Source of the DNA: Apostichopus leukothele | Lineage: Eukaryota; Echinodermata; Holothuroidea; Aspidochirotida; Stichopodidae | Length of the DNA: 22,462 nt | Reading direction: 5' to 3' | NCBI GenBank assembly: GCA_010014835.2 | Contig: JAAAKB020069155.1 | Span: forward strand, 1 to 22,462 | In this document: positions 10,401 to 19,280 of the stretch, in pieces | Numbering within the stretch: position 1 is the stretch's first letter | How the letters are laid out: every line of letters begins with the position of its first letter | The notes under the pieces: model-generated | What the model saw: the letters and a program-made list of their open reading frames with translations, nothing else | Database searches by the model: none | What the model was told of the DNA's origin: nothing | Program-made: the position numbers and the translations under genes

Positions 10401-13400
10401 ATTGACATATGTCCTGTTCTGGCTCAATATGGCCCTGCTTCGCCTCATAAATTGTATATCTCCATCCATTTGTCATTTTAGTTGTAGACAAATGTTTGGT
10501 TTCCAGTTTTTGGGGTAACCTATCAAGCTGCTTTTCAAAGGAGCGATTTAGAATTGTTGAAGCATAGCATCCAACTCTCCTCTCCCTGTGTAGTGTCATA
10601 CTTTTGATTTACATTCATGAGAAAATCTCATCACAAGATCTCAGACAAGAGCCAAATATGTGAAGGAAAGCTTTCCCAATTAGTGTATTTTTCTTTCCTT
10701 CCTGGAGAGGCCTTTAGTTTTCCCATGTTTAGTTTACCCATGTTCTATCTAACAAGTGTGTCGGGCTTCCCAGACAAAGGAAAGAATAAGAAACGAAATT
10801 AGACCAAAAAGGACGGAGAAACTTGTAACACATCATCAACGCTCTGCTGAATTCAACATAATTTGAGCCTCTGATTGATGTTTTGAAATTTGGAGATTGT
10901 GAATCCAGATTATCTGAAATGTCATTAAAACTCTGACTTGATGGAATGTACAGACCGTTGTATTGAAAATGACTTCATTCATGGTGTATTGGAGAAACAC
11001 TATTAAAAATCACCTTATTAAAATTAATTTGAAATGTCTTGGATTTTGATTGAACAGACTACTGTTGAATCAAGACAACCTAATTTAAAGATGTTTATAT
11101 TTTATAATGTGAGATGGACATTTCAATAAAGTTATCCCAACTTAATTTGTAAGGAAAGGTTGCTTATCGAAGAAACACTTCAATTTACATAAACTTCCAA
11201 TTAAATTATGATTTGCCCTTCTATTCCATTTAAAAATCTGAATTCATGTGTGCCATTTACATGAAATTTCTTCACATATTGAAAGAAAAGAGTAGATGTT
11301 GGTGGTGATTCTTCGAATTATAATTGTGTTGAATTTGTCATTTTCTGAGTTTTGTTAAACCTTATGTTATGTCCATCTTTTCTTTTCTTTTTTTTTACAG
11401 GTAACCGGGAAGTTTCGTAGTGGTCACAATCCATTCGATAACGGCTGTTTGCATAACTGTGTCCAAGTATTCTGTGCGTCATTGCCACCAAGGTACAGTA
11501 CTACTTTGTGCTACATATATTATCATATAATATCATACATACATTATAATATCACATCATACATATATGGTTGCTGGTTACAAACATCTCTTGTCCTGGC
11601 TAATTTATGTTAAGGCCTCATTAAGCATTCAATCTCAACCTTTGAAATAATCTTTTTTCTGACACTGTTGTGTCGTAGACAATCACACAAATGTGGTGAT
11701 GTAAATTTTTGACCCATTTCCAGAGTTAGAAGGAATGAAAACTTCAGGCAATGAGATTGCCTAGTAATCCAAAACATTAATCGAACACATGCACAGGGAG
11801 GTGGAGTGACCTTACTGTATATGCCTGTACAGTAGGCTGTATGCTTCACTTTATGTGTTATATAGTATGCCTTGCTCCATTACTGTTGGCATTATGTAAC
11901 ATTAGTCAGACACATTCGCAGGGAGGTGTATTTACCTCACTGTATATACCTGTACAGTAGGCTGTATGCTGGACTATGTGTTATACAGTATGCCTTGCAC
12001 CATCACTGCATTATGTAACGTCTGGCTCTCTCCATCCCTCTGAAATAACGTTTCCAAAACAAGTCATTAGTTCTTCCCTGACGGCTGGATCTGTGACTGA
12101 ATCCACAGTTCACTATATAGACTACATTTTTTAATGAGTTTTTTTTCCAACATTATTTATTCAGCCGATGTATTTACTCGCAAATTTAGGGGATCATTAT
12201 TATTGAACTGACCGTATTGTTGACAAACACGAGACAGTGTTATTGGCAGAAAAGTGCATTTGTCATGGTTGTGTGAATTTTAACTACACAAAAGTACAAA
12301 ACAAAACAAAAAATTGGTGTAGAGTTAGTTAGGGATCAATTTATTCTTGTTCATTAATAGAATGCATATTGAGACTTTAAAATGTTTTGAATTCTCTCCT
12401 GCTAATGGACCTCAAGTATCGGTCAGAAATTTGTCATTTACTGGTTTAATGCTGGTCAGTAAGACCAGGTGCCTGTGGTAGTTGACCACACTATGACTAC
12501 ATTATCGTGTATATGTCATCCTGCTTTGAGATTTCAATAAACCATAAATATCTAGTGGCTAGCTTTATTCAAGTGTGTGCTACCGTGATGCATTCGTCCT
12601 CTGACTTCAAGCACTTTCTTGAAAGGAACCCAAAAAGTGGATATTTGTTGATGGTGGCTGTTTTAAATATAAGAGCAAACTATTTGTCAGGTTATGTTCT
12701 TAAAGGTCCTCTGTATTGTCTCCAACTGTTGGTATGTTCTTATTATTAATAGTTGGTATGTTATTGTTAAAAGTACTGCAGTGAGGTTTCAGAAATCCTC
12801 TAAATTATTTTCAGACATTCAGTAGTGTTGAAGCCTCCATTTCATTGTAAACATAGTCAAACCGATACCTACCTTAACAGTTTTTTCTGTCAATAGTATG
12901 TAATAGATAATCACACAATCATGACAATATGCTTAATTGACATTTGTAGAGATTTGAGGGAGTGGAAAATCCAAAATGTAGTATCAAAACAGATTGTTGG
13001 GCCATCCTCATGGGATACATTTAAGCGACTTCAAATTAAATAATTACACATCTCAGTGATGGAAATTGTGAAACTTCTTGTCGAAATTTAAACGAGAATA
13101 ACGTCCTAGCATATTTGGGACGTCCTAGCATACTAGGTGGCAGTACTGATGCCCGAGGATTCAGTTGTAGAGAGTGGTGAGACCGGAAAGCGACCCTAAA
13201 ATTCATGGTTTTTGTGTCAGTAAATTGCCTCTTGAAGTCAGAAGGATGTCTCTCTGCCACTTTCCTGTCTCTCACCTACTCAGTTCAAAGGACAAGTCCC
13301 TACTTGACTACTGTGATACATTATGGGATGTTTTCACCATTGATTAGTGCAATTATGTATTAAAATACACTTTGAGAGGTCAATATGGCCTGTATTGGAT

Positions 13401-16273
13401 TTCATTAAAACCAGTAACTGGTCGCAATCAGTCAATCTCTGGCCTTGGTTTGTGATTACAATAAGAAAGAACAATAGATGACTTCGTCATGCAGCTAATT
13501 TAGAGCTGCTTGAATATCTCTGTTGCCATGACTACAGTTTTCTTTGTAGTCAGTCCTTGAAGATACATATCATTCTTCATGTCTAATTTGGAAGAAACTT
13601 TTAAATTGGTGTGAAGTAAATTTCTCCATTGAATCTAAATTTCCAAAGTGGATAGAAATAAAATTGCCAGTCTTTGTTTGATTTTGATTGTCCAAAGGAT
13701 GGTTACATTTAAATGACATGGTTGATAGCTCATAGCAGTCTGGATATTCGCTAAGGAGATTTTAATTTGTGATTTTCCATCAGAAAACTGATCCATACTT
13801 TTCCTCTAAGTTTAGTGTTGGTATTAGGAAGAAGGTGACTCTAATAAGTATTTGAAGTAATTTCTAAAGATATGTTAATGTTTTGTTAGGTCATAACTCA
13901 AACCAAGGATTTTTCTGGGAAGGGGGATAGGGAGCATAGGAGGGTTAATTCCTTGGTAGATTTTAACCCAACATCTGGGAGGAGTTTTAACACTCTGATT
14001 CTATAATACCATCCACATTGACACTCTTAAAGTGAGTTTGTCATTTTGCAGATTATTTCACCTTTACAGCTGGAAATGTACTCTTTTTTAAAATCTATTT
14101 TCCTTTTTCTTTTCTTTTCTCAGATATGTGCATCACAAAGATAGAGTAGTATTGGCAACAGCAGCTAAATACCAACCCTCTAGCCACGGTGCAAACGGTA
14201 TATCAAATACCCCTGTATCTCTGACCGCACAAGTCAACAACATTAACCAGCTGAATGCAAATTCCAAGGTAAAGGATTTATCCTCATGATTGCAGATATC
14301 CATGTTAACTCAAAGCAGTTCAAGCCTGCTGTAAAACTCACAATTTACAGTAGGCCAAAGTGAAAGGTGGGCTTAAATGTAGGGAAGCCAGATTCATGTC
14401 TTGTAGTCTGTCATCAATAATTTAATTAATTGATGGAATTTTGGAGTATATGGAGGTCTTAAGTTGTGAACATGTAATATGCAGCCTTTCAATATATATG
14501 ATACTGTTGTTGGCGAAAGATTGTTGACAAACAACTCTAAAACGAGGGAGGGGGTCCCTGGGTATTAAGTGTCAGGGTTTTTTGGAAGATTTGTAGGAAG
14601 AAGGAATTTGTATAGACCAGGCTAGCATATGGATATTGAATTAATTGTTTTTTAGTATTTTGGGCAAATATGCCTGCAGGAGATTTCAAGAGGTCAGTAT
14701 ATGGTAGGTTGCAGTTTTGGAAGATGAGGTGGGAGACAAATGTTGAGTCTAACTGATGTGTAAATTTGATGTATTTGACAAGATATGTTTAGTTGGTTTT
14801 ATATCTGAAGTAAATGTAAGACATATAAAGCAGCAACAAGGACATAAAACTTCCTGAATACTTTGTTAGTTTTCTACATAAAGAACTGACTGCCTCCTTG
14901 GTTACAATGTGTACCACATTATAACTAACTATATACGAAAGTGCAAGCTCATCGTACGTTAGGCACACAACTAGTAATGAATTTCCTGTTTGGGTATCTT
15001 ATAATGCAAAGCTGTTAAACAGATGTAATGCTTGCTCCTTTGTATTGTGCAGTGCCTTGTTCTAGAATTTGGTGATTCCATCCAGAAATCCATATATAAT
15101 CATTTAGTTAACTTGATAAGCCATTCAGTCTATATACCTTATAATTTTATTGTCACATAGCAGGATTCTATCAATAGGCAAACTATTGTTTATTAGGTTT
15201 ATGCTGATGTAACAAAATGAGAACAGAAATTTGCATGGTTTGTACATTTTCCAGTTTGATAATTAGTAGTGTCCTGTTAGATTAAACAATACAACAAATT
15301 TGTGTCGTAAATTCTTGATGTGAAGCCGGTGACGATCTGCTTTTGTTCCCTGTAGCTGTTGATATTGTCCATGAATGTAGTAAATATGAATCACCTTATA
15401 GCACAATGTGCAGCATCATACAGTAGTAGTTCATAAAAGTTGACAAAACCATAGCAGTCAATAGAGTTGGAAATCGTCGAAAACGTGTTCTAAGTTGATA
15501 AGTTGATTTGTTTATATTTTCAGAATCATGTGCAGGTGGATGATAATAATACTGCCACCTATCCTGTCGCTGATCAGAGAAGCATAGGAGAAGCCAGTCA
15601 GGGAGATGATTGCGAAGCAGAGCCCCCTCCCCCACCACCGTCATCTTCAGTCAACCAGGTTCATCTCTACCAGATCCAACAGACCAACAGAGCCTCACCG
15701 TCTTCACACAGCAGCAAACACATACGGTACAGCCGCAAAGATACCAGTTTCAGTAATGACAGCAAATCCACCAGCCCCTCTCACAGTAGCTCAGACATTT
15801 TGAGTAGTCCCAGGTCCAGGAGGGGTAAACTGGACTGGGAGTCCTCCAGTACGACTCCTTCATCGAGCAGTGCAAAGAGTCAGGCTACAGGTAATCATCT
15901 TGGTCACCACCCGATACCAGGGGTGGGGAACCATTACTCCAAAAGGAGTAATGGACATGGCCCTAACCACATGCCCTACCCCTCAGGGAGACACCTACCG
16001 CAGTCTCCCACTCAGATGGGCAATGGAGAATCGGCTCGAACAAGGAGACCAATCTCATTTGTAACAGCATTGAAAGCAAACGAGGACATAGAAGAAGCTG
16101 ATGATATTATTGAACATAATGGACATCGTGGTCACCCTAGCAACCACCCTAGCAACAACCATTCAGGCCGGGCCAGACATTACGTTCATCACAAATCACC
16201 GCAAACTAAACATGGTGTCTCCTATGAAACTGATGATAGAACTGTATTCTCTACTTACGAAGTATCTGTCTGA
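4330..16273 (+). CDS. ZDHHC5/8: ZDHHC5/8-type palmitoyltransferase, 3' part of a multi-exon gene
   Basis: Gene-level entry; coding exons are 4330-4432 or 8028-8130 (alternatives), then 11401-11492, 14124-14268 and 15524-16273. The family transfers palmitate from acyl-CoA to cysteines of membrane proteins; ZDHHC5 and ZDHHC8 act largely at the plasma membrane, endosomes and synapses. Visible parts are TM4, the TTxE motif, the juxtamembrane PaCCT region, a low-complexity cytosolic tail and a C-terminal PDZ ligand, 362 complete codons with either alternative exon. TM1-TM3, the DPG motif and the Cys-rich DHHC domain must lie upstream of the window: I found no exon encoding HHCPW here. All junctions are GT-AG and the phases agree. 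Assignment to ZDHHC5/8 rather than another DHHC enzyme rests on the VTGKF/NPF juxtamembrane sequence, the AEPPPPPP run and the TYEVSV end. Invertebrates usually have one co-orthologue of ZDHHC5 and ZDHHC8, so I do not choose between them. Confidence 0.93.
4475..4493 (+). promoter_or_regulatory. 19-T tract downstream of the exon A donor
   Basis: An uninterrupted run of 19 T, 42 bases after a weak donor (gtacag). U-rich RNA in this position is known to bind TIA-type or Elav-type proteins. The role here is inferred; it may be a plain homopolymer. Confidence 0.35.
5113..5215 (+). mobile_element. Possible retroelement 3' tail (LINE or SINE-like), family unknown
   Basis: A compact stretch with a perfect 6-bp hairpin aagcccttgcgggctt (5137-5152), a 10-base palindrome cgcttaagcg (5170-5179), cgtcgtaaaacta and then an (atttattt) tail to 5215. 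Structured 3' ends followed by a short simple repeat are typical of non-LTR elements and SINEs. No reverse transcriptase or flanking duplication is seen, so this is a guess from form. Confidence 0.3.
5703..5783 (+). repeat. Tandem duplication, 44 bp
   Basis: Two copies of cagtggtt(c/g)atagctaa followed by tttggcatattgtgca, starting at 5703 and 5747; the second is partial. Confidence 0.85.
6351..6398 (+). repeat. CT-rich minisatellite, 11-bp unit
   Basis: Three units of ctcacctctcc/t (6362-6394) with related pyrimidine flanks. Confidence 0.85.
7529..7763 (+). repeat. Direct repeat, copies 180 bp apart
   Basis: ctagtgtaca begins at 7529 and 7709. Each copy continues with gagtaaa, ttgaaattggtcaa and a ttat(c/t)atactg end. 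The first copy carries extra bases after the start word. Confidence 0.75.
7978..7983 (+). promoter_or_regulatory. Decoy donor-like GTAAGT just before exon B
   Basis: A strong U1-type word, caGTAAGTa, lies 50 bases before exon B and overlaps an acceptor-like ttttttcttttacag, sharing its G. It is a better donor match than the real donor of either alternative exon. It is not a recursive splice site, since AG and GT overlap rather than abut. Confidence 0.3.
8005..8027 (+). promoter_or_regulatory. ZDHHC5/8: Branch-site and acceptor block of exon B
   Basis: It begins tgaccttgac and ends tttcag, at the same distance from the exon as the matching block of exon A. TTGAC fits yTnAy. Confidence 0.6.
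8028..8130 (+). CDS. ZDHHC5/8: Alternative exon B: TM4 and TTNE motif of ZDHHC5/8
   Basis: The acceptor is ...tttgtctttcag and the donor is cag|gtatca. It has the same length (103 bp) and phases as exon A. The product starts [17 protein letters not shown] and ends [15 protein letters not shown], so the TTxE motif is the usual TTNE. Eighteen of 34 residues agree with exon A: the Pro-Val in mid-helix, the FH and the SRGRTT.EQ exit are kept, while most of the membrane core is replaced. An Asp at residue 7 (8047-8049) lies within the hydrophobic segment, which is unusual for TM4. The frame is open with no decay, and the residues kept are the functional ones, so this is not a dead duplicate. It can join only to 11401 in frame and cannot follow exon A without a stop. 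The alternatives, a tissue- or stage-specific exon or a rarely used one, need RNA data to separate. Confidence 0.87.
8228..8269 (+). promoter_or_regulatory. C/T tract downstream of exon B
   Basis: Almost purely pyrimidine over 42 bases (cttcttcccttcccactctc, then ccttccttg and C and T runs), starting about 97 bases after the exon B donor. Such tracts bind PTB or poly(C)-binding proteins; a regulatory role is inferred. Confidence 0.3.
10031..10175. repeat. AT-rich stretch with atatagtttaat words
   Basis: Nearly pure A/T for about 145 bases, with atatagtttaata recurring irregularly. Confidence 0.85.
11401..11492 (+). CDS. ZDHHC5/8: Constant exon: juxtamembrane PaCCT region of ZDHHC5/8
   Basis: The exon is preceded by a long T/C tract ending ttttttacag and followed by a gtacag donor. 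It encodes 30 codons plus two bases, reading [16 protein letters not shown] then [19 protein letters not shown] directly after the TTxE exon, then NPF.NGC, is the juxtamembrane signature of ZDHHC5/8. The NPF falls in the PaCCT region, which packs against the membrane domain in the family. Three cysteines (residues 16, 20 and 25 of the exon) lie close to the membrane; vertebrate ZDHHC5 is itself acylated on cysteines in this stretch, so the same is plausible here. The exon starts on a codon boundary. If neither upstream TM4 exon is used, its second to fourth bases read TAA. Confidence 0.93.
11493..14123 (+). other. ZDHHC5/8: Intron between tail exons (2631 bp)
   Basis: GT-AG ends. After the donor comes an ATA/ATC-rich stretch (about 11510-11570), then a 125-bp tandem duplication at 11774-12018. 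At 13101-13132 a 13-base word, acgtcctagcata, is repeated 19 bases apart. Nothing else is recognised. Confidence 0.85.
11774..12018 (+). repeat. Tandem duplication, 125 bp, with an internal hairpin
   Basis: Copies start at 11774 and 11899 (acatta(a/g)tc). Both contain gcagggaggtg or cacagggaggtg, cctgtacagtaggctgta and tagtatgcc/cagtatgcc. In the first copy TACTGTA and TACAGTA form a 7-bp stem with an 8-base loop; in the second one stem base has changed. Confidence 0.9.
14124..14268 (+). CDS. ZDHHC5/8: Constant exon: proximal cytosolic tail of ZDHHC5/8
   Basis: The acceptor follows a strong C/T tract (tcttttcttttctcag) and the donor is AAG|gtaaag. The first base completes an Arg codon begun at 11492, so the junction reads PP-R-Y, like the APRY junction of vertebrate ZDHHC5/8. 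It encodes 49 codons including the split one: [20 protein letters not shown], then an Asn/Ser/Thr-rich stretch ending NQLNANSK. No domain is visible; the region is probably disordered and cytosolic. It ends in phase 0, so an extra in-frame exon could lie in the next intron without disturbing the frame, but I saw none. Confidence 0.9.
14269..15523 (+). other. ZDHHC5/8: Intron before the terminal exon (1255 bp)
   Basis: Donor gtaaag and acceptor atattttcag, phase 0 on both sides. No exon, repeat or RNA gene recognised. Confidence 0.85.
15524..16273 (+). CDS. ZDHHC5/8: Terminal coding exon: disordered tail and PDZ ligand of ZDHHC5/8
   Basis: The acceptor is tttatattttcag, and the frame runs open for 249 codons to TGA at 16271-16273. 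In order: an acidic stretch (VDDNN..., residues 5-31); AEPPPPPP at residues 32-39, matching the AEPPPPP of vertebrate ZDHHC5; a Ser-rich part with SP pairs (about 58-110) likely to be phosphorylated; a His/Gly/Pro-rich part; [20 protein letters not shown], the one stretch that does not look low-complexity; a His/Asn-rich part ([10 protein letters not shown]); and the C-terminus STYEVSV. The last residues Val-Ser-Val form a class II PDZ ligand, as EISV does in ZDHHC5/8, which bind PSD-95, GRIP1 or PICK1. The tail is shorter than in vertebrates. The in-frame TTG at 15503 lies in the intron and is not a start. Confidence 0.95.
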   Translation, partial: NHVQVDDNNTATYPVADQRSIGEASQGDDCEAEPPPPPPSSSVNQVHLYQIQQTNRASPSSHSSKHIRYSRKDTSFSNDSKSTSPSHSSSDILSSPRSRRGKLDWESSSTTPSSSSAKSQATGNHLGHHPIPGVGNHYSKRSNGHGPNHMPYPSGRHLPQSPTQMGNGESARTRRPISFVTALKANEDIEEADDIIEHNGHRGHPSNHPSNNHSGRARHYVHHKSPQTKHGVSYETDDRTVFSTYEVSV

Positions 16274-16464
16274 AAGAAATGGCAGATGCTAGGATGACAG
16301 ATGAACCTTAAAGTACTGTGAAGAGTGACATCTTTAAACCTGGAGAAGAAAAGAGAATCCTTTGTCTGGTGTCACAGCTAACATTTGGACAAAGTTTACA
16401 GCTGTACTGTCTTCATGATCAGGTCTGTGAGTCGTACTCCTCCATCTTGCATCCAGAGTCGTGT

Positions 16465-16805
16465 TAAAACAGGGATGATGGGGGGGGGGGCGTTAACCTG
16501 GTCAGAGGAGATAGATGTCCCATGTACTACAGGGGTGATGTGGGGGTCGTTATCCCTGAACCTGGTAAGTGGAGATAGGTGTCCCATGTACAACAGGGTT
16601 GATGCGGGGGTGGTTATCCCTGAACCTGGTAAGTGGAGATAGGTGTCCCATGCAGTCATGGTAAAACGGGGTGATGTGGGGGTCGTTATCCCTGAACCTG
16701 GTCAGGGGAGATAGATGTCCCATATCCAACAGGGTTGACGTGGGGGTGGTTATCCCGAACCTGGTAAGTGGAGATTGGTGTCCCATGCAATGGAGTCATA
16801 ACAGG
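16465..16805 (+). repeat. Minisatellite of five 60-72 bp units in the 3' UTR
   Basis: Each unit has a gatg plus G-run start, then a gttatccctgaacctggt-like core, ggagatag(a/g)tgtcccat and an ending near acaggg. Unit starts, judged by the gatg/gacg word, are 16477, 16537, 16601, 16673 and 16737. Units 2 and 4, and 3 and 5, are each exactly 136 bases apart and share private variants (gtcgtt against gtggtt), so the array is built of two-unit blocks. Confidence 0.9.
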
Positions 16806-17071
16806 ACTTCTAATAGAAATGCAATATATCTTAGGCTGAGGATCTGTTGATTAGTGTTCTGCTAGTCCTAAATAGTGTTCTTACAAGTCGGTTTTGAGGC
16901 AACACGTTTCAGAAAAGATTTCAGGGTTATCGTATCACTTTTGGCCATTTTTTTTATTATCAATGGTAATTTTTGTTTGCTACCTTTTCAGGTTCTCTTC
17001 TACCTGTGTGTAAATGATAGTTTGTTACTACTTAAATATTAATTAGCTAAGACAATACCAATTAGTCTAGA

Positions 17072-17090
17072 GGCTATATATATATATATC
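17072..17090. repeat. (TA)n tract
   Basis: tatatatatatatat run in the probable 3' UTR. Confidence 0.85.
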
Positions 17091-17434
17091 AAAAATTATA
17101 CAAATATTGTTTCCGCATAAATTCAGCCAAGCAATGACAGGTATGCGATCACATGATCAACTTTGGCAAAGAAGCAGCAAGCATTAAAAGTTAATCTTTT
17201 GAAAAGAAGAGGATGAAGAATCATCTTTGTGAACACTTTCAGATACTTCAGCAAAGATTTATTACATATTGAAAATATTAAGAAACTGGGAAACGTGTGA
17301 CAAACTGAAGATTTTTATTCAAATCTCTTACAAAACATAATGAAAGCTCTTTGAAGTACAGTAGCATGAGGTAGTGAATAATTATTAGACCTTAGTCTTC
17401 AAGCTCGTAACCTCACGCATTATTTGCCTCTGGC

Positions 17435-17475
17435 AAATGAATGAATGAATGAATGAATGAATGAATGAATGATTG
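17435..17475 (+). repeat. (AATG)n microsatellite
   Basis: About nine aatg units, ending in a single gattgaa variant. Confidence 0.95.
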
Positions 17476-17923
17476 AATAGCATAAAAAGAAGCTAATTAA
17501 GTGGAAATGTTTATAAACTTTGTAAGAGCAACTGATGTTGACCAGATTTCAGCTAAAACTTCATAACTATTTTTATTCATATCATATATGCAGAAAAAAT
17601 GTGCTATAGAAAGCGGATGAATTTCCAGTCGGCTATGTTTTGATATAAATATTTGTATTGTGAAATGTTTTAAAGGAAGGGTGGCTACAGTCGCATCATA
17701 TTCTATCTTTACTTAAATCAGAAAGATTCAGGTGTCTGGATGCCCATTCGATGGTAGTCTGCTATCAGCATGTATGTGGAAATGTGGAGAGAAATGTTCT
17801 GGTTGATTAAATGTAGTTAATATGTCTGAATTGGAACACTGCATAACATGTTGGTAGTTAATGTAATAGGACTAACGAACGTTGTTCGTATTCTCAACAG
17901 GATATTAACTTGCTCTTTAGTAC

Positions 17924-17939
17924 TTTTTTTTTTTTTTTT
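17924..17939 (+). repeat. T16 homopolymer
   Basis: Uninterrupted T run followed by ggtggggg; inside the probable 3' UTR. Confidence 0.9.
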
Positions 17940-18161
17940 GGTGGGGGTACGGTTGGAACTTTCATATGTTCGTATGTTAGTGCAGTGTATAACCAAGTTG
18001 TTGTTGGACACAAATCATGATGTATTCCGATCCTTGAATTTTCAAAAGAAAGTGTTTGACCAGATTTGAGTACAGCTATTATGCTGCTAGATATCCGTAT
18101 CTTGTTTTGCAGGGATACCAGCAAGTGTTTGTTACTGTCAAAGAAAATACTTGTGCCTTGG

Positions 18162-18312
18162 GTGTATCCTCTAATTACTGTGGGTATGGGCTATGAACAG
18201 ATCATTGATCAGCAAAGATTATTTACCTCTATGATCATCAGAATATTGATCCTGCTATCAGGAATTTATCCCCAAGGATGCCTTTAGTGTATCCTCTTAT
18301 TACTGTGGGTAT
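18162..18312 (+). repeat. Direct repeat, 26-base copies 125 bp apart
   Basis: gtgtatcctct(a/t)attactgtg followed by ggtat occurs at 18162 and 18287 with one difference. Confidence 0.8.
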
Positions 18313-18532
18313 CACAAGGAGTAGATGTTTGTAACTAAGATGTGTGTATTGAATCAGTATTTATTCAGAAAGGAAAATAACTTGAAATGTATTTTTGTAT
18401 TCAGTATGTTAAGTTTAGGACTTTTTGTAGAATTGAGTGAATTATATTTAACAAAAAATACAAATATGCATGAATATCAGATATGGTGGAATAACTACTT
18501 AAGTTACTTGTGAGAATATGTCAGTTAATGTA

Positions 18533-18538
18533 AATAAA
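18533..18538 (+). promoter_or_regulatory. Candidate poly(A) signal AATAAA
   Basis: AATAAA about 2.26 kb after the stop codon. The 40-60 bases downstream are A-rich, with only a modest T run (ctttttag), so the downstream element is weak. Confidence 0.3.
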
Positions 18539-18668
18539 ATGGTACAGATTAATTTAAAAGGAAAAAAGAATTTGTAAACACTTTTTAGATAAATATGTTC
18601 AAATTTCCATCACTGTTTAAAGAGCACAAAGAGATAATTTGGACTAGATTAACAGACTGTAATGGAGA

Positions 18669-18682
18669 GGGGGGGGGGGGGG
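18669..18682 (+). repeat. G14 homopolymer
   Basis: Uninterrupted run of 14 G (gagaggggg...gtgtaagg context). Confidence 0.9.
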
Positions 18683-19104
18683 TGTAAGGTTGTTAGAACT
18701 GAAAATAACAGATCTGTTCTCTACAGAGGCTATAGGATGGATTCATGTAACTTTAATAGATGCTATAGAAACCCTGAAGTATTATTGAAAGAAAGTTGAA
18801 AAGTTTACAAATGCACCAGGTTTGAAGTTCCTCTCACCTGATGGATGTTAAATGCTTGTGAAGGTCTTTCAGGATCCAGTCATATTTTTTTCGTTTTTTC
18901 CTGCTTTTGTCTTGTGTTTATATTAAGACATTTTTTCATACAGTTACAATGCAAATTGGTTTATTAATATATAAATTATCCTCTACACTTCAGTGATTAC
19001 TGAAGGGGTCCTCACGACACTACTTAGTGTTGAAATGTGGTTTTACTCTGATAGATTTATTGTGCTGTAATTCTGTAGTGAGTACTTGGAAGTGTTCTGG
19101 TGTT

Positions 19105-19280
19105 GAGAGTCCCCGTAAGGAGAAGTAAACTCACATATCAAAGACTCTCTTGTATTGTAACTATTCTTTTGTGCTATGTGAGTACTCTTAACTCAATAAT
19201 TGCACCTTTGCTAAGTTTTTGAGAGTCCCCGTGAGGAGGAGAAGAACGCTCACATATCATTGCACCTTTGCTGAGTTTCA
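19105..19280 (+). repeat. Overlapping direct repeats
   Basis: gagagtccccgt(a/g)aggag with a following ctcacatatca begins at 19105 and 19221; attgcacctttgct(a/g)agtt begins at 19199 and 19259. The two families interlock, which suggests two rounds of local duplication. Confidence 0.8.

Larger units (their letters stand above)
8131..11400 (+). other. ZDHHC5/8: Intron after exon B (3270 bp)
   Basis: It begins gtatca and ends in a T/C tract plus acag. A pyrimidine-rich stretch at 8228-8269 and an AT-rich stretch at 10031-10175 stand out. I searched it for a third copy of the TM4 exon, using the RGRTT.EQ codon pattern before a GT, and found none. The minus-strand frame at 10351-10599 resembles nothing known. 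Confidence 0.75.

Noticed and set aside
10351-10599. 82-codon minus frame
   Set aside because: Considered as a transposase or small-gene remnant, but no motif supports it.
15396-15644. 82-codon minus frame overlapping the terminal exon
   Set aside because: Shadow of the tail exon; the + strand frame has family motifs and a PDZ ligand.
16385-16786. Frames of 78-87 codons on both strands over the minisatellite
   Set aside because: They are open only because the repeat unit is open; the translations are repetitive and have no family resemblance.
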